DNA of 64,000 bases, taken from Vombatus ursinus. Lineage: Eukaryota > Chordata > Mammalia > Diprotodontia > Vombatidae. Within the stretch, counting starts at the first letter, position 1. Every line of letters begins with the position of its first letter. This document shows positions 1 through 11,168 of the stretch, piece by piece. The stretch is from NCBI RefSeq assembly GCF_900497805.2, contig NW_020954562.1:19311162-19375161 (forward strand). Direction: 5' to 3'. The position numbers and the translations under genes were made by a program. The notes beneath the pieces are model-generated. The model saw only the letters and a program-made list of their open reading frames with translations. It was not told the DNA's origin and did no database searches.

Positions 1-496
1 ACAATCTAATGTTAATAATGACTTTTACCAAAGATGCAAATTTGCTAAGTAGAGAAAATATTTTTTTTTTCATAGCATACACTAGTTTGTTCACTCTTGA
101 ACTTCAATAAAATCTATTTCAGAACACTAGGTATTGTTTGACCAACTGCCAGAATGATTTGCTAAAGATAGGGATGCTAGTAAAATCTTTGTAGCTACAT
201 TTTGAAGTACCTTATTTATGGGCAGGATTTGTTATGTTTTAGATTCATTGCTAAAGAGTCACATGGTACTTTTGACTTATTGTCATTTTAATCACTTCTT
301 GTATTCAAAGATCTGATTCAGGATAACTCAATTTGTCTTGTGTGCTACAAATCATGTTTACATTTAAAGTATTTGAAAACATGAGCTATTGATCCAGATT
401 GATAAGAATTTGTTTGAAGATTACAGATAAAAGGATATTTCTTCCTTACTCCAAGCTCAACAAATTCAACAGCTATTTACTAACCATTTGTTATCC
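1..496. other. Unassigned AT-rich sequence
   Basis: I see no coding region or recognisable repeat here. It is AT-rich single-copy-looking DNA with short A and T runs. Confidence 0.5.
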
Positions 497-700
497 ATTT
501 ATTCATGCATTAATTCATGCATGGATTCATTTATTTACATAATTTCTAAAAAGCCTACTATGTACAAAGCACCATGATAGGTGCTGTACCATAAGCAAGA
601 TCAATGATATATGCTCCCTCCTCTTGAGGAAAACATTATCTAATGGAAGGTAAGAAACAAAAACAAATAGTAAAAGGAAGAAAGTGATAAGTTTTTTTGG
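497..700 (-). repeat. L2 LINE 3' end, antisense
   Basis: The segment opens with ATTCAT-rich sequence. It then reads 'cctactatgtacaaagcacc', followed by 'gctccctcctcttgagg' and 'acattatctaatgga'. This is the order found in the reverse complement of the L2 3' end. The copy is strongly diverged, as expected of an element older than the placental-marsupial split. Confidence 0.6.
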
Positions 701-1229
701 AGAAATGCAAGTATAGTCCTATATCAGTACAGAAGAGAAAGAGATAGATAGAATATATAATCAAAGCATACAGCCTGAACTACTGTTATAGCTCCCTAAA
801 TGCCACACCCCAATCTCAAGCCCCTTTAATCCTTCCTATCGTTATCAATATCACAATGGCTTTGTGATCTTATTGTGGATGCCTCCTGAAGCAGTGCATG
901 CTACGTCCCATTTATGCCTTCTCATCTGGGATGATTCTACCCATCTTCTTTAATAAATCAACCATGGGCTTCCACCAATCATACTAAAATACTTTTCTGT
1001 ATTTCTTGATATTACATGGATACCTATAAAGCATAAGAACTATTTTTATTACTTACTTGCTAAGTGATTGATACATTTCTTTTTCTTGTTATATATCTCT
1101 TTGATGATATCATCTGGTATATGAATGGACTCTTTGATCCCTCCTGACATCAGATTGGTTTTCCTACTGTTTAGCCCTTTTCCCAATATCTTCTCCTGAT
1201 GCTCATAAACAAACAAAAGGTCCATTGCA
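701..1229. other. Unassigned sequence
   Basis: No repeat or gene was recognised. Short open frames here have no coding signature. Confidence 0.45.
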
Positions 1230-1676
1230 TTTCCAATAAAGTCCAGACTCTTTAGTCTCTCATTCAAGGCTCTTCATATATAATCTGACTCTGTTCTCAC
1301 TTTGCAGACTTACCTCACACTGCTACCATTACATATCTTATAATCTTGTGAAAACAAACTGCTTTGTGTTCTACTTTTGTATCTTTGCTCATGCTTGCAA
1401 TTGCATACCTTCAGAGCAAAAAATAGACCGTCTTTTGAGGATTTCCTGGTTTTCCTTAGCTAGAAGTAATTTACTATTTTTTCCTCCCTCTGACATGTCA
1501 AAACACTTTGATTTTGTATCTATTATGGAATTTGTTTCTTTTAAAAACATCATTACATGTGTCTTTGCTTTTTCTCCTCTACTACTGGGTTACAAGTACT
1601 TGGCTTTGTCTTGATATATTCCTTAATACTATCCAAATACTTTGCTTAAAGCAGGTGTTCAAAAAATTTGTTGAGT
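1230..1676 (+). repeat. L2 LINE 3' UTR, sense
   Basis: The order of blocks matches L2 sense: 'aaagtccagactctttag', 'ttcaaggctcttca', 'gacttacctcacactgctac', a 'tttgtatctttgctcatgct' block, and a final 'aggtgttcaaaaaatttgttgagt' type tail, which is the typical L2 terminus. It is heavily mutated. The 88-residue open frame at 1348-1614 lies inside it and is not a gene. Confidence 0.6.
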
Positions 1677-2078
1677 AAAAAATTTGCTCATTAATGAAAT
1701 ATAGTTACATATGAGGTAAAAAAAAACATTTTACCTCAAATTATCCATATGATTACTTCAATTCATCACTTAATTAGCCTCAGTGGAATATGTCCAATAA
1801 GACTTAAACTTAATGCATATTAAATGATTTGTGTTAGCATAGCAATAACAGATACAATTAAACAAATTGGAAAAGAAAAACTTATTAACATATCATTTGG
1901 TTACATTCGTATTAGCTAACACAATTAATTAGTATTTTCTACTCTTGGTTGCCAATGGCAATGTCTAAATGCAGGCAGGATTGCAATATGACCTTAGTTT
2001 TCTCTTCCTTTGTTTCATTATTTTGAGTTGATTGAGTTTGATCATTTATACATTTGTATGTGGCTTTCTTTAAAATAA
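1677..2078. other. Unassigned AT-rich sequence
   Basis: No feature could be recognised in this stretch. Confidence 0.45.
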
Positions 2079-2134
2079 GAGAGAGAGAGAGAGACAGAGA
2101 GAGAGAGACAGAGAGAGACAGAGAGAGAGAGAGA
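2079..2134. repeat. (GA)n / (GACAGA)n simple repeat
   Basis: Uninterrupted purine dinucleotide tract with CAGAGA variants. On the minus strand it reads as a Ser/Leu open frame, which is an artefact. Confidence 0.95.
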
Positions 2135-2600
2135 TTTAGAATTTCTTTTAAGAAATTTACAGGTATAGAATCATTACAATCCAAAGGAAATAAATCTCAT
2201 CCCAGAGGCAGAATACCTTAAGTTTGAGGCCCACCTTTGCAACATGGTACTTGAAACCAAGCAAAAAGTCTTTAGAACTATTGTCATTTCTAACTTTTTT
2301 TTAATGGTGATAAGATTAGTATCTCATAGAGTAATTTAAATTATTGTGGCTTATCTATCAACTATCACATGGGTTTACTAGTTACCAACCACAATTGTTG
2401 TTTCCTTACATGTAGACACAGCCAGAAAGTGCATACATGCATCTGAATCTTTCTGGCCAACAAAGGTTAAGAATTTGTGCAATTTTTAAAGAGACATCAT
2501 AGTAATTTTCCAATTTTCCCAAAATGAGTAGATTAATGAAGAAAATATAACTCTTCTGTGAAAATTCTCTCTTTGATTTAAATCTATAGTGACTTCAATA
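2135..2600. other. Unassigned sequence
   Basis: No coding signal or recognisable repeat seen. Confidence 0.45.
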
Positions 2601-2750
2601 TTTTAATATAACATTATATTATATATTTATTATAATATATTATTAATTAGATAATTATATTAGAACATTATATAATAATAAACATATAATATAACAAATT
2701 AGTATGTTATATATAATATTGTAATTATATAATAATATAGTAATATATAA
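2601..2750. repeat. AT-rich low-complexity tract
   Basis: About 150 bases made almost only of A and T, with many TATA and ATTA steps. It looks like a degraded (TA)n microsatellite. Confidence 0.85.
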
Positions 2751-2810
2751 TGACCAACACCATTTTTAAAAGAAGATAAAATATGTATGGAGCTTAGAAA
2801 TCATGAGAAT

Positions 2811-2925
2811 CATTTATTCAACCAACAAAGTTATTGAGAACCTACCTAAAAAGAGTATGTTTGCTTCTGTAGGGCTTATAAAGACAAATAAGGCATAGCT
2901 ATTAACTTCAGGGAGTTTATTTTGG
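2811..2925 (-). repeat. L2 LINE 3' end, antisense
   Basis: Starts 'catttattcaaccaacaa' and continues 'ttattgagaacctacc', the reversed L2 tail. It lies directly upstream of a MIR/THER1 SINE. Confidence 0.5.
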
Positions 2926-2943
2926 GCAAATAGGCAGAAGCAA

Positions 2944-3185
2944 CTTCTGTGGTGTAGTGGGTAAAGCACTGGACCTGGAGTCACGAAGACCTGAGCCAAA
3001 TGTAGCCCCAATTGATTTCTAGCTATGTTATCCTGAGCAAGTCACTTAACCTCTGTTTCAATTTCCTTAGATGCAAGATGAAGATAATAATAGCACCTAC
3101 ATCTTGGGGTGGTTGAAAAGATAAAAAAGACATATTTACTGCTTGCAAATCTTTACGTATCATACAAACACTTGGTATTAGTAGC
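2944..3185 (+). repeat. MIR/THER1-group SINE
   Basis: tRNA-derived head ('gtagtgggtaaagcactgg', 'gagcaagtcacttaacctc'), then the CORE region ('aagatgaagataataatagc'), then the 3' part with 'gcaaatctttacg'. All parts are in MIR order on the plus strand and moderately diverged. Confidence 0.75.
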
Positions 3186-3278
3186 AACAGAATAAGATAG
3201 GGACAGAAATGATTGAATTATAAGTCAGATAATGAAAGTACTTAAAGAGATACAATGAGAACTCAGGAAACAGAGAGG

Positions 3279-3290
3279 TCAATTTCTTAC
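3279..3290. repeat. Target-site duplication, left copy
   Basis: TCAATTTCTTAC, repeated as TCAATTCTTAC at 3943-3953 with one base missing. The two copies bracket the antisense L1 exactly. Confidence 0.8.
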
Positions 3291-3942
3291 TTTTTAATTT
3301 TTTTAAATTAATTAATTTATTTTGAATTATCAACAATCACTTCCATATGCTTTTGAGTTTAAAATTTTTCTCCCCCTTCCTCTCCACCTCCCTCCCCAAG
3401 ATGGTGCACAGTCTGATATAAGCTATATATATAACATTCCTATTAAGCATATTTTCACATTAGTGATGTTGTAAGTAAGAATTAGAATTAATATGAGGAA
3501 CCACCAGAAAGAGGAAACAAAACACAACAGAAGAAAAAAATAGCAAATAGTATGCATCGATCTGCATTCAAACTCCATAGTTCTTTCTTTGGATGTGGAT
3601 AGCATTTTCCATCATGAGGCCTTTGGAGATGTCTTAGATCCTTGTATTGCTGGGAAGGGTTAAGTTTATCAATATTAGTTGTCACACAACGTGGCTGTTA
3701 TTGTGTACAATGTTCTCCTGGTTTGGCTCGCTTCACTCAGCATCAGACCATACTAGTCTTTCCAGGTTTTTCTGAAGTCAGCCTGTTCATCATTTCTTAT
3801 AGCACAATAGTATTCCATCACATTCATATACCACAACTTGTTCAGCCATTCCCCAATTGATAGGCATCCCATCAATTTCCAATTCTTTGACACCACAAAA
3901 AAAGCTGCTATAAATATTTTTGTACATGTGGGTCCTTTGAGA
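3291..3942 (-). mobile_element. 5'-truncated L1 LINE, antisense
   Basis: The 3' UTR lies on the left, starting with a T-rich block (the reversed poly(A) end). The ORF2 C-terminus lies on the right. Read on the minus strand, the frame at 3753-3977 gives residues such as NKLWYMNVMEYYCAI and NDEQADFRKTWKD, the conserved C-terminal end of L1 ORF2. Only about 650 bases were inserted, which is typical 5' truncation during target-primed reverse transcription. The 11-12 base duplications on both sides confirm a single insertion. Confidence 0.92.
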
Positions 3943-3953
3943 TCAATTCTTAC
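3943..3953. repeat. Target-site duplication, right copy
   Basis: TCAATTCTTAC, partner of the copy at 3279-3290. Confidence 0.8.
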
Positions 3954-4109
3954 TAAGGTGATAAGAAAACACTTCATTCAATAAAAGGTATTTTATTTAT
4001 TTATTTTTATTTTGACAGGTGGAAATAGTAATTTTGATTGGAATTAGGAAAATATACTTCTCAATGTAGGTTCAGGCACATCTAGATGAATAGGAGTATA
4101 TATAACTGA

Positions 4110-4470
4110 AAAAATAGGTTGAAAATACATCATAGAAGACCTTGAAATACAGGCTAAAGATTTTATATATTTATGTAGTAGACAATAGAGAGTGACTAAT
4201 AATTTTTAGGATGTCAGTGATAAAATTAGAGATATGTTTTAGAAAAATCGCTCAGGCACTAAGGTGGACAATAATATGAGGCAGAGGTTAGAGTCAGGGA
4301 GTTATGTTAGGCATGTGCTATAATTATCCAGAGTAGAAACTTGGGTTTGAAGTACCACTTCAAGTTCAACATCCAAGTGGAAATGCCCCGCATGTACTTG
4401 TATGTATGAGATTAGTTGGAGCTCATTGTAATATATAGAGATGATAACTGCAGTATTGAGAATCATTTGG
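4110..4470 (-). repeat. L2 LINE, antisense internal fragment
   Basis: Contains 'gatatgttttagaaaaatcg' followed by 'gcagaggttagagtcaggga' and later 'aacatccaagtggaaatg'. This is the order found in the reverse complement of the L2 3' region. It is highly diverged, and the limits are approximate. Confidence 0.5.
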
Positions 4471-4850
4471 AAAGGAGAGACAGAGAGAAACAGAGAGAGA
4501 CAGAGTGACAGAGAGACAAGTAGAAAAAGAGAGACAGAGACAGAGCAAGACAGAGAGTGAGACAGAAAGACAGAGAAACAGGCACAGACATAGAGAGACA
4601 AATACAGAGAAAGACAGAAAGACAGAGACATAGAGGAACAGAGAGATAGACAGAGAGAGACAGAGATGGGCAGAGACAGACAGAGACAAAATAGATAAAG
4701 ACAAAGAGAGAGAGAGAAAAAAAGAAAGAAACAGAGGAAGAGACATAGAGATACAGAGAGACAGAGGCTCCACAAGAGAAAGAGACCAAGGCACAGAGGG
4801 ACAGACAGAGAGAAAGAGACAGACACAGAGAGATAGAGGCAGAGACAAAG
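4471..4850. repeat. Long polypurine (CAGAGA)n tract
   Basis: About 380 bases with nearly only purines plus regularly spaced C, mostly CAGAGA and GACAGAGA units. The minus strand reads as several overlapping Ser/Leu-rich open frames of 130-196 residues. These are artefacts of the pyrimidine-rich complement, not proteins. Confidence 0.95.
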
Positions 4851-6424
4851 GTCAAATACCAAATCTAAGACAACCTTGGTGAATGTTAACATTTAAGCAA
4901 TCATCTATAATTTGTTCTCTAATTTTCTATTTTAAATCTTTTCCCTTTTCTAAAATTTAAAATATTCATAAAGAATATTGCCCCAAGTTCTTTCATGAAG
5001 AATATTTTTTATTGTTGGAAAATATAGAGAAATAGCTTCACTACAGAAGAAAACTTTCACGTTTTCACCTTCAAATAGCTAAGTTATCTTATGGGATAGG
5101 AAAAGTGGAGGATGAGGATTGATGGTCTAAAAGTTTTACTCAAAAGAATAACAATAGCTCTGAAGATCATTAGCTTTATTTAATGTTATAATAGGATGCA
5201 TAGGTAAAAAGCATATTATCATTTAAGGACACTATTCAAAATGGCCAGAACTAATGGCTGGAGAATGTTTTAAGTAATAAAGCACACCCAAGACACCCAC
5301 AATTCCATTATGAATATGCCATTGTGAAGACATCTGCAATTTAGGTATTTTCTTTGGACCATTACTACCCATAAGATAATAAATTACATAACCAGTCCTC
5401 TGAATGATCTAGGTAATTTCAAAGTTGACTTAGAGAGAAGATATTTTAAGGAAATGGCATCCCAGTCCTTTTCCTATCTGATTCACTACAGAACAGAACA
5501 GACGCTTCCTGACTGAAGGGTGTTATTTCTATTCTAAAATTCTCTAGAGACAGAGGAAAGATTGATGAAATAGGGAATATCTACTGAACTACACTGCACT
5601 GTTTACAGATAATACTTTGCCCAATATAGAAACTCTGCAAAAAATTGAGAGATATATCCTCTTATGAATGTGCTTACTATCTTCAAAAGTATGCTTTTGA
5701 TGGAGTTTATAGCATAGAAATAGAAAATCCTGTCAGTTTCAATAAAAAATAGTGTGCAATAACTTGGATAAATTGGGCCCAGTTTGCTGGTTGTTTCCCA
5801 CCCTAACCCATCTAATATTCAGAGACTGAAAAGGGATGGAGTCCAAATGAGATCAGAAGTTGACCTAGAGGGCTTTATTTAAAAACAACAAAGAGCCTTT
5901 AATTTTCCTTAAATCATTACATTGCTATTAAGGCCTTCAGGGTGCACTACAGATAGTCATACCCATCTGGTCTTGGCAGTACACAGTCCAACCTCCAAGG
6001 ACTTGAAGCTGCTTACAATTTTTAATCTAGCAATTCAATCTTCACTAGCACAGACATCCTCACTACTCAAAGGGGAAATCTAAACTTCAAAACAATTTCC
6101 CTAGCTATAAAGAGGCAATGCTTGTGTAAATATTGATTTATTTATTTCCTTTTTTTTTGTCTCATTGCCACTTGTAGATTGTAATCTCAGACTGGCAAAG
6201 GCAGAAAAGTTATTTGGCCCTCACATGATATATAACATTTGGGGGGGGCAGTGCAAAATGGAGCATTTAAAAATGTTTTAGCATAGTAAAAGCATGTTCT
6301 ATAAGGATCAGTGATTTTGTCAGCATGGGGAACTCTCAATGTGAGATGTTCCTGTACCTACCAGTTTGGATTGTCAGTCACCCATTAACAAAATCTGATA
6401 TAAGTCTTGTGGAGTGGACTAAGG
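4851..6424. other. Unassigned sequence, about 1.6 kb
   Basis: I find no repeat of known family, no long open frame and no RNA gene. A G8 run lies at about 6241. This is one of the longest apparently unique stretches of the window. Confidence 0.45.
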
Positions 6425-6530
6425 CATGTCTAAGTTAAATGGTTTGCCCAGGGTCACACTGCTTGTGTCAGAGAGAAAACTTGAACTCAGTTCTTTCTGA
6501 TTCCAAAACCATCACTCTATACTACCTTCT
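6425..6530 (-). repeat. MIR-type SINE fragment, antisense
   Basis: Reads 'gtttgcccagggtcacac' then 'cttgaactcagttctttctg' and 'ccaaaaccatcactctatac', the reversed tRNA-derived head of MIR/THER1. Confidence 0.7.
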
Positions 6531-6983
6531 GTAGATATATGCATATGTTACTTCAGGTCCAGATGGCCCTCTACCACAAAGGACTTTATTTCTTACACTT
6601 GTACATAGCCAGGTCTATCCTGGGGACCCTGACCCCCAAAGGGACATTTGTTTTATTTCTCAATTTTTCCCTGCCATTAACTCCATTATGGAGTAATTTC
6701 AGGGAAATATGGAAAACAAAACTTTGATACGACTCAAGTTGGGCAATGTATGATACAGATGTCAGCTATGAGTTTTGGTTTTTTTTTTCCTCTCCATCAC
6801 AGAAATTGCTTAATATACACACACACACTCAGGAATATCCAACAAATAAAACATAAAACACCTCAAATACCACATTATCCTCATTATATGCCCTAGGAAT
6901 GTAAAAGTCTTCCTGGGGGACTTCTGGCCACATAGTTTACATTCACTTTGGCCTATGAGACCTGCTGGGATATATGAGATCAA
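6531..6983. other. Unassigned sequence
   Basis: No feature recognised apart from a T run and a short (CA)n near 6815-6828. Confidence 0.4.
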
Positions 6984-7168
6984 ATCATCAGATCATAGAG
7001 CTGGAACTAGAAGTTATTTCAGATGCTATCTAATCTAACCTCTACATTTTGCAGTTTAGGAAGGTTTGTTGGGGGGACCCTGGGAGGTAGATACTAATAT
7101 TCTCTCCATTTTACAGATGAAGAATCTGAGGAAGACAAAGGTTAAATATGACTTCATTAGGGTCAGAC
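6984..7168 (-). repeat. MIR3-like SINE with L3/CR1-type tail, antisense
   Basis: Begins 'agatcatagagctggaact' and 'atctaatctaacctc', the reversed L3/CR1 3' end. It continues 'ccattttacagatgaagaat' and 'gaggaagacaaaggttaaat', a reversed MIR core. A SINE with an L3-like tail explains both halves. Confidence 0.6.
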
Positions 7169-7172
7169 ATCT

Positions 7173-7377
7173 GGGGCAGGTGAATGGCACAGTGGATAGA
7201 GGCCCAGGCCTGGAAGCAGAAAGACCTTCCTGACTTCAAATCTGGCCTCAGAGACTTCTAGCTATGTGGCCCTAGGCAAATTCATTTAAATCTGTTTTCC
7301 TCAGTTTCCTTATCCATAAAATGAGCTGGCGAAGACAATGACAAACCACTATAGTATATTAGCCAAGAAAATTCCAT
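7173..7377 (+). mobile_element. RTE-tailed tRNA-derived SINE, left part
   Basis: Starts 'ggggcaggtgaatggcac' with a tRNA-like head ('cacagtggataga', 'ctagctatgtggccctaggc'). It then has 'aaaatgagctggcgaagaca' and 'caaaccactatagtat', which resemble the 3' tail of BovB/RTE LINEs. The copy is interrupted at about 7377 by an L1 and resumes at 9103. Confidence 0.8.
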
Positions 7378-9089
7378 AACTACCTAAATTAATTTACCTA
7401 TTCAGTGCCATACCATTCAAACTACCAAAAATTATTTTATTGAACTAGAAAAAATAATAACAAAACTTATCTGGAAGAGTAAAAGGTCCAGAATATCAAG
7501 GAAATTAATGAAAAGAAATGCAAGGGAAGGTGGCTTGGTCTACCCATACCAAATCTAAAACTGTATTATAAAGCAGCAATCATCAAAGTTATCTGGTACT
7601 GGCTAAGAAATAGAGTGGCTGACCAGTGGAATAGGTTAGATGCACAAGACACAGTAGTCAATAACTATAGTAATCTACTGTTTGGTATACTCAATGACTC
7701 CAGCTTCTGGAATAAGAACTCACTATTTGACAAAAACTGCCAGGAAAACTGAAACATAGTATGGCAAAAACTAGGCATCTTACAACATATACCAAGATGT
7801 GGTCAAAAAGGGCATATGATTTGAACATAAAGGGTGAAAGTATAAGCAAATTAAGAGAGCAAGGAATAGTTTATCTGTCAGATCAATGGAGAAGGGAAGA
7901 ACTTATCACCAAATGAGATAGAAAACACTTTGAAATGTAAAATGGATAATTTTGATTACATTAAATTAAAAAGCTTTTGCACAAACAAAGCCAATGCAAC
8001 CAGGAATAGAAGGGAAGCAGAAAGTTGAGAAACATTTTTTAATAGCCAGAGTCTCTGATAAAGGCCTAATTTGAAAACTGGGTCAAATTTATAAGAATAC
8101 AAGTCATTCCCCAATTGATAAGTGGATATGAGAAGGCAGTTTTCAGATGAAGAAATTAAAGCTATCTATAGTCATATGAAAAAATACTTTAAATTACTAT
8201 TGATTAGAGAAATGCAAATTAAAGCAACTCTGAGGTACCACCTTGCACCTATCAGATTGGCTAACATAAAAAAAAGAAAGGGATAAATGTTGGAGAAGAC
8301 TGGGAAAATTAGAACACTAGTACATTGTTAGTGGAGCTGTGAACTTATCCAACCACTCTGGAGAGCAATTCAGAACTATGCCAAAAGGACAACTAAACTC
8401 TGCATACCCATTGATTCACAATAGGACTACTAGGTCTGTAACCCAAAGAGATCACAAAAATGGGAAAAGGACCCACATGTACAAAAAATACTCTTTTTGT
8501 GGTGGCAAAGAGGGGATTCCCATCAACTGGGGAATGGCTGAACAAGTTGTGGTATATGAATGTAATGGAATACTATTGTTCTATAACAAATGATGAGCAG
8601 GTGAATTTCAGGAAAAAAAACTGGAAAGACTCACATGAATTGATGCTGAGTGAAGTGAGCAGAACCAGCACAACATTGTACACAGTAACAGCAATGTTGT
8701 GTGATGACCAACTTTGATAGACTTAGCTCTTCTCAACAATGCAGTGACCTAAGACAATTCCAAAGCACTCATGATGGAAAATGATGTCCACATTCAGAAA
8801 AAGAACTATGAAGTCTGAAGGCAGGTTGAAGCATGATATTTTCTCTTTTTTTCCTTTCTCACAGTTTTTCCCTTTTGTTCTGATTCTTCTTTCAAAACAT
8901 GACTAATGTGGAAATATGTTTAATAAGATTATATGTGTCTAGCCTATATCAAACTGCATACCAACTTGGGGGGGCACAGGTGGGAGGGAGAAAAATATTT
9001 GGAACTCAAAATCTTATCAAAGTGAATGTTGAAAACTGTCTTTGCATGTAATTGAAAAAAAAACACTATTAAGTGGAAAAATAAAAAGA
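7378..9089 (+). mobile_element. 5'-truncated L1 LINE inserted in a SINE
   Basis: Carries the last part of ORF2 (about 7378-8720) and a 3' UTR ending in A-rich sequence near 9089. Conserved ORF2 C-terminal residues are readable in broken frames, for example GEWLNKLWYMNVMEYYC from about 8530. The ORF2 has several frame breaks and is dead. The flanks AAGAAAATTCCAT (7365-7377) and AAGAAAGCTTCAT (9090-9102) fit a diverged target-site duplication. The interrupted SINE continues on both sides. Confidence 0.9.
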
Positions 9090-9102
9090 AAGAAAGCTTC
9101 AT

Positions 9103-9147
9103 GGGCTCATGAAGAGTCAGGAATGACTGAATGATTGAACAACTACA
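9103..9147 (+). mobile_element. RTE-tailed SINE, right part
   Basis: 'ctcatgaagagtcagg' then 'aatgactgaatgattgaaca' is the end of the RTE/BovB-like tail. It completes the SINE begun at 7173. Confidence 0.8.
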
Positions 9148-9489
9148 ATAACTATGACATCATAGACCAAGTCAACATTGCCCTGCTAATCCAATCAGAA
9201 GAGCATTTGCCTAATTTTTCCATCTGGTATTTAGCTCATTTTCTCTATATTTCACTCCACAGATCTACAGAATTCTCCCTTTTTGAGGGCCTCTTTTTCA
9301 GTTCATGCAAAGTTTTAATAGAAATTCATGGACTGCTGTGAATTCAGCTCCTTACATTTGACCGTTGAGCTTTTCTTTACCTCTTCATTATACTATTAGG
9401 TACAATTTCATCCTCTATTTCCAAGCCCTACAACCAACCAATTATCTTCCTGACCTTGTGTCCCTGGAACTGGGCCCACCTGCTCAGCT
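9148..9489. other. Unassigned sequence
   Basis: No feature recognised. Confidence 0.4.
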
Positions 9490-9638
9490 CTTATCAGACT
9501 ATTGTGCTTAATGGCTTTTTCATCCATCATTCCCCTTCCATATCCAGGCCTCCTCCACCCAGGCCTGAAGCAATTTCTCTCTTCTTTGAACTCTTACAGC
9601 ATTTTGCTTTTGCTTCTATATTTCTTGTGTACTTTCAA
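9490..9638 (+). repeat. Probable L2 LINE fragment, sense
   Basis: 'ggcctgaagcaatttctctc' followed by 'gaactcttacagcattttgc' resembles the L2 3' UTR block that precedes its tail. It is short and diverged, so this is tentative. Confidence 0.4.
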
Positions 9639-9660
9639 ACACACACACACACACACACAC
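9639..9660. repeat. (CA)n microsatellite
   Basis: Eleven uninterrupted AC units. Confidence 0.95.
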
Positions 9661-9819
9661 ATATGTATCTTATGATTTCTGCTTGACCACAGAAGGAAGC
9701 TCTACCAGTTGTGAGTGGAAATGGAAAGAAGCAAACTGAGTCTTAATTTAAAGAGAAACTTGCCAATAATTAGGGCTACCTGAAAGGGGAATGGGCTTCC
9801 TCTGCAGGTAACAACAAAA

Positions 9820-9912
9820 ATAGCAATTATTATAGAGGCAGACATGGTTTGCAAAATCTTTGCACATGTTATTTTATTTGATATTCACAACAACCTTATG
9901 AGATAGTGGGTT
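9820..9912 (-). repeat. MIR-group SINE 3' part, antisense
   Basis: 'gcaattattatagaggcaga', 'ttgcaaaatctttgcacatg', 'ttatttgatattcacaacaa' follow the reversed MIR/THER1 3' half. Confidence 0.6.
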
Positions 9913-10060
9913 CCCTGATACTGTAGGTCTTCAAACAAATGCTGGATGTTTGCTTTAGAAGTATATTGAGGAGAGGGCTTTTGTTCTGATATAGTAAGGA
10001 GGGATTCTTGCTCTAGACTAGATAGCTTTTGAAGTCCTTTCCAACTCTGAGATTCTACAC
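9913..10060 (+). repeat. L3/CR1 LINE 3' end, sense
   Basis: Contains 'aggtcttcaaacaaatgctg', 'ggagggattcttgctct', 'agactagatagcttttgaag' and 'tcctttccaactctgag'. This is the characteristic end of L3/CR1 LINEs (the 'gactagatgacctctgaggtcccttcc' block, mutated). CR1-type retrotransposition stopped early in mammals, so this is an old copy. Confidence 0.7.
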
Positions 10061-10087
10061 ACTTGAGGAGCTTATAAATTAATGGGG

Positions 10088-10245
10088 AATATGTGAATGA
10101 ATGAATGAATAAATGGAAAAAAGAAATCATTAAACCTTTACCACATGAAAAATACCATACTAATCACTGGAGATAGAATGTGATAGCATAATGTATCCTG
10201 CTTTTAAGGAGCTCACATTGTACTGGAAGTGATACTTTAAATTAA
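10088..10245 (-). repeat. L2 LINE 3' end, antisense
   Basis: (GAAT)n-like start, then 'accatactaatcactggaga' and 'aggagctcacattgtactgg', the reversed L2 tail. Confidence 0.6.
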
Positions 10246-10504
10246 CTTTTGTACCTCCTATTGTGTCCTACACACTTCTTTGCACTTAGAGGAAAGTCAC
10301 TTAGCCCATGAGCCCATTTCTTCTATAAAACAGGAAAAAAATTAGTTTTATAGTATGTACCTCCTTCACTAAAGTCTACTTTTGATGCTTAATCAAGACA
10401 TGCATTTATACCTGGGGTCTCAAAACCTATTCCAATTTAAACTCTAATAGGTACTGACCCAACCATTCCATCTCTAGGCTAATTAGATTCAGAAGGGAGA
10501 CTCA

Positions 10505-10610
10505 AATCAAGTCAAAAAGCATATATTAAATGCTTAATCTGTGCCAGACACTATGCAAAGGGCTAAGAATATAAGTACAAACAAAAAGATAACATTTAGT
10601 ACTCACAAAA
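10505..10610 (-). repeat. L2/MIR tail, antisense
   Basis: 'taaatgcttaatctgtgcca' and 'gacactatgcaaagggctaa' are the reversed L2-type terminal block. Confidence 0.5.
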
Positions 10611-11004
10611 AAAAGTATTCTAATCAGAGAAAGCAGCATATAAAAGGCTCCTGAAAAGCAAGAGGCAGGGGTTGAGAGCATATCCTTCTAGGGACACAGT
10701 GGAGAAATATGGGTCCAGGAGAGTAGTAAAGGGGTGAGCAGTTCTGACTATTTCCACAAAATGGTGGTTTTGTGAGGAATTCACCAATTAGAGGAGAGAG
10801 GAGTGGAAGCATCTCCCAGGGTGAGATACTGCTAGCACATGGTGGAGAAGACTCATTAATAAGTTAGTCACAGGACAATAAAGTTTGGGGCAATTAAAAG
10901 CTCTCAAAGATCATCTACAGATGAGTTCAGATGAGTGCACTAGTGAAGTAATGACAAAATCACATTTGTAAAGTAAGACTACCTATGTCCTAGGTGATTT
11001 TTTT
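10611..11004. other. Unassigned sequence
   Basis: No feature recognised. Confidence 0.4.
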
Positions 11005-11090
11005 TTCAAAATGAGGATCAAACAACAGATTATGTAAAGGGTTTTGTAAATCTTAAAGTATTATATAAATGCCAACTAGAAATAATAGTA
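11005..11090 (+). repeat. MIR/THER1 SINE 3' part
   Basis: 'aaaatgaggatcaaacaac', 'gttttgtaaatcttaaagta' and 'ttatataaatgccaactaga' match the 3' half of the THER1/MIR group. Confidence 0.65.
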
Positions 11091-11168
11091 GGAGTGGAAG
11101 TAGAGTAGAATAGAGTAGTAGGAGGAAGAGGAGGAGTGGCGGTAGTATCAGCAGCAACAGCAGTGTAA
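11091..11168. repeat. Imperfect trinucleotide (GTA/GGA/GCA)n tract
   Basis: AGTAG and GAGGAG repeats grade into AGCAGCAACAGCAG. It probably grew from the A-rich/GTA end of the adjoining SINE. Confidence 0.7.

Noticed and set aside
4302-4892. 196-residue minus-strand open frame rich in Leu and Ser, looking like a membrane protein
   Set aside because: It lies on the CAGAGA purine tract; all three minus frames give similar Ser/Leu/Cys strings, so it is a low-complexity artefact.
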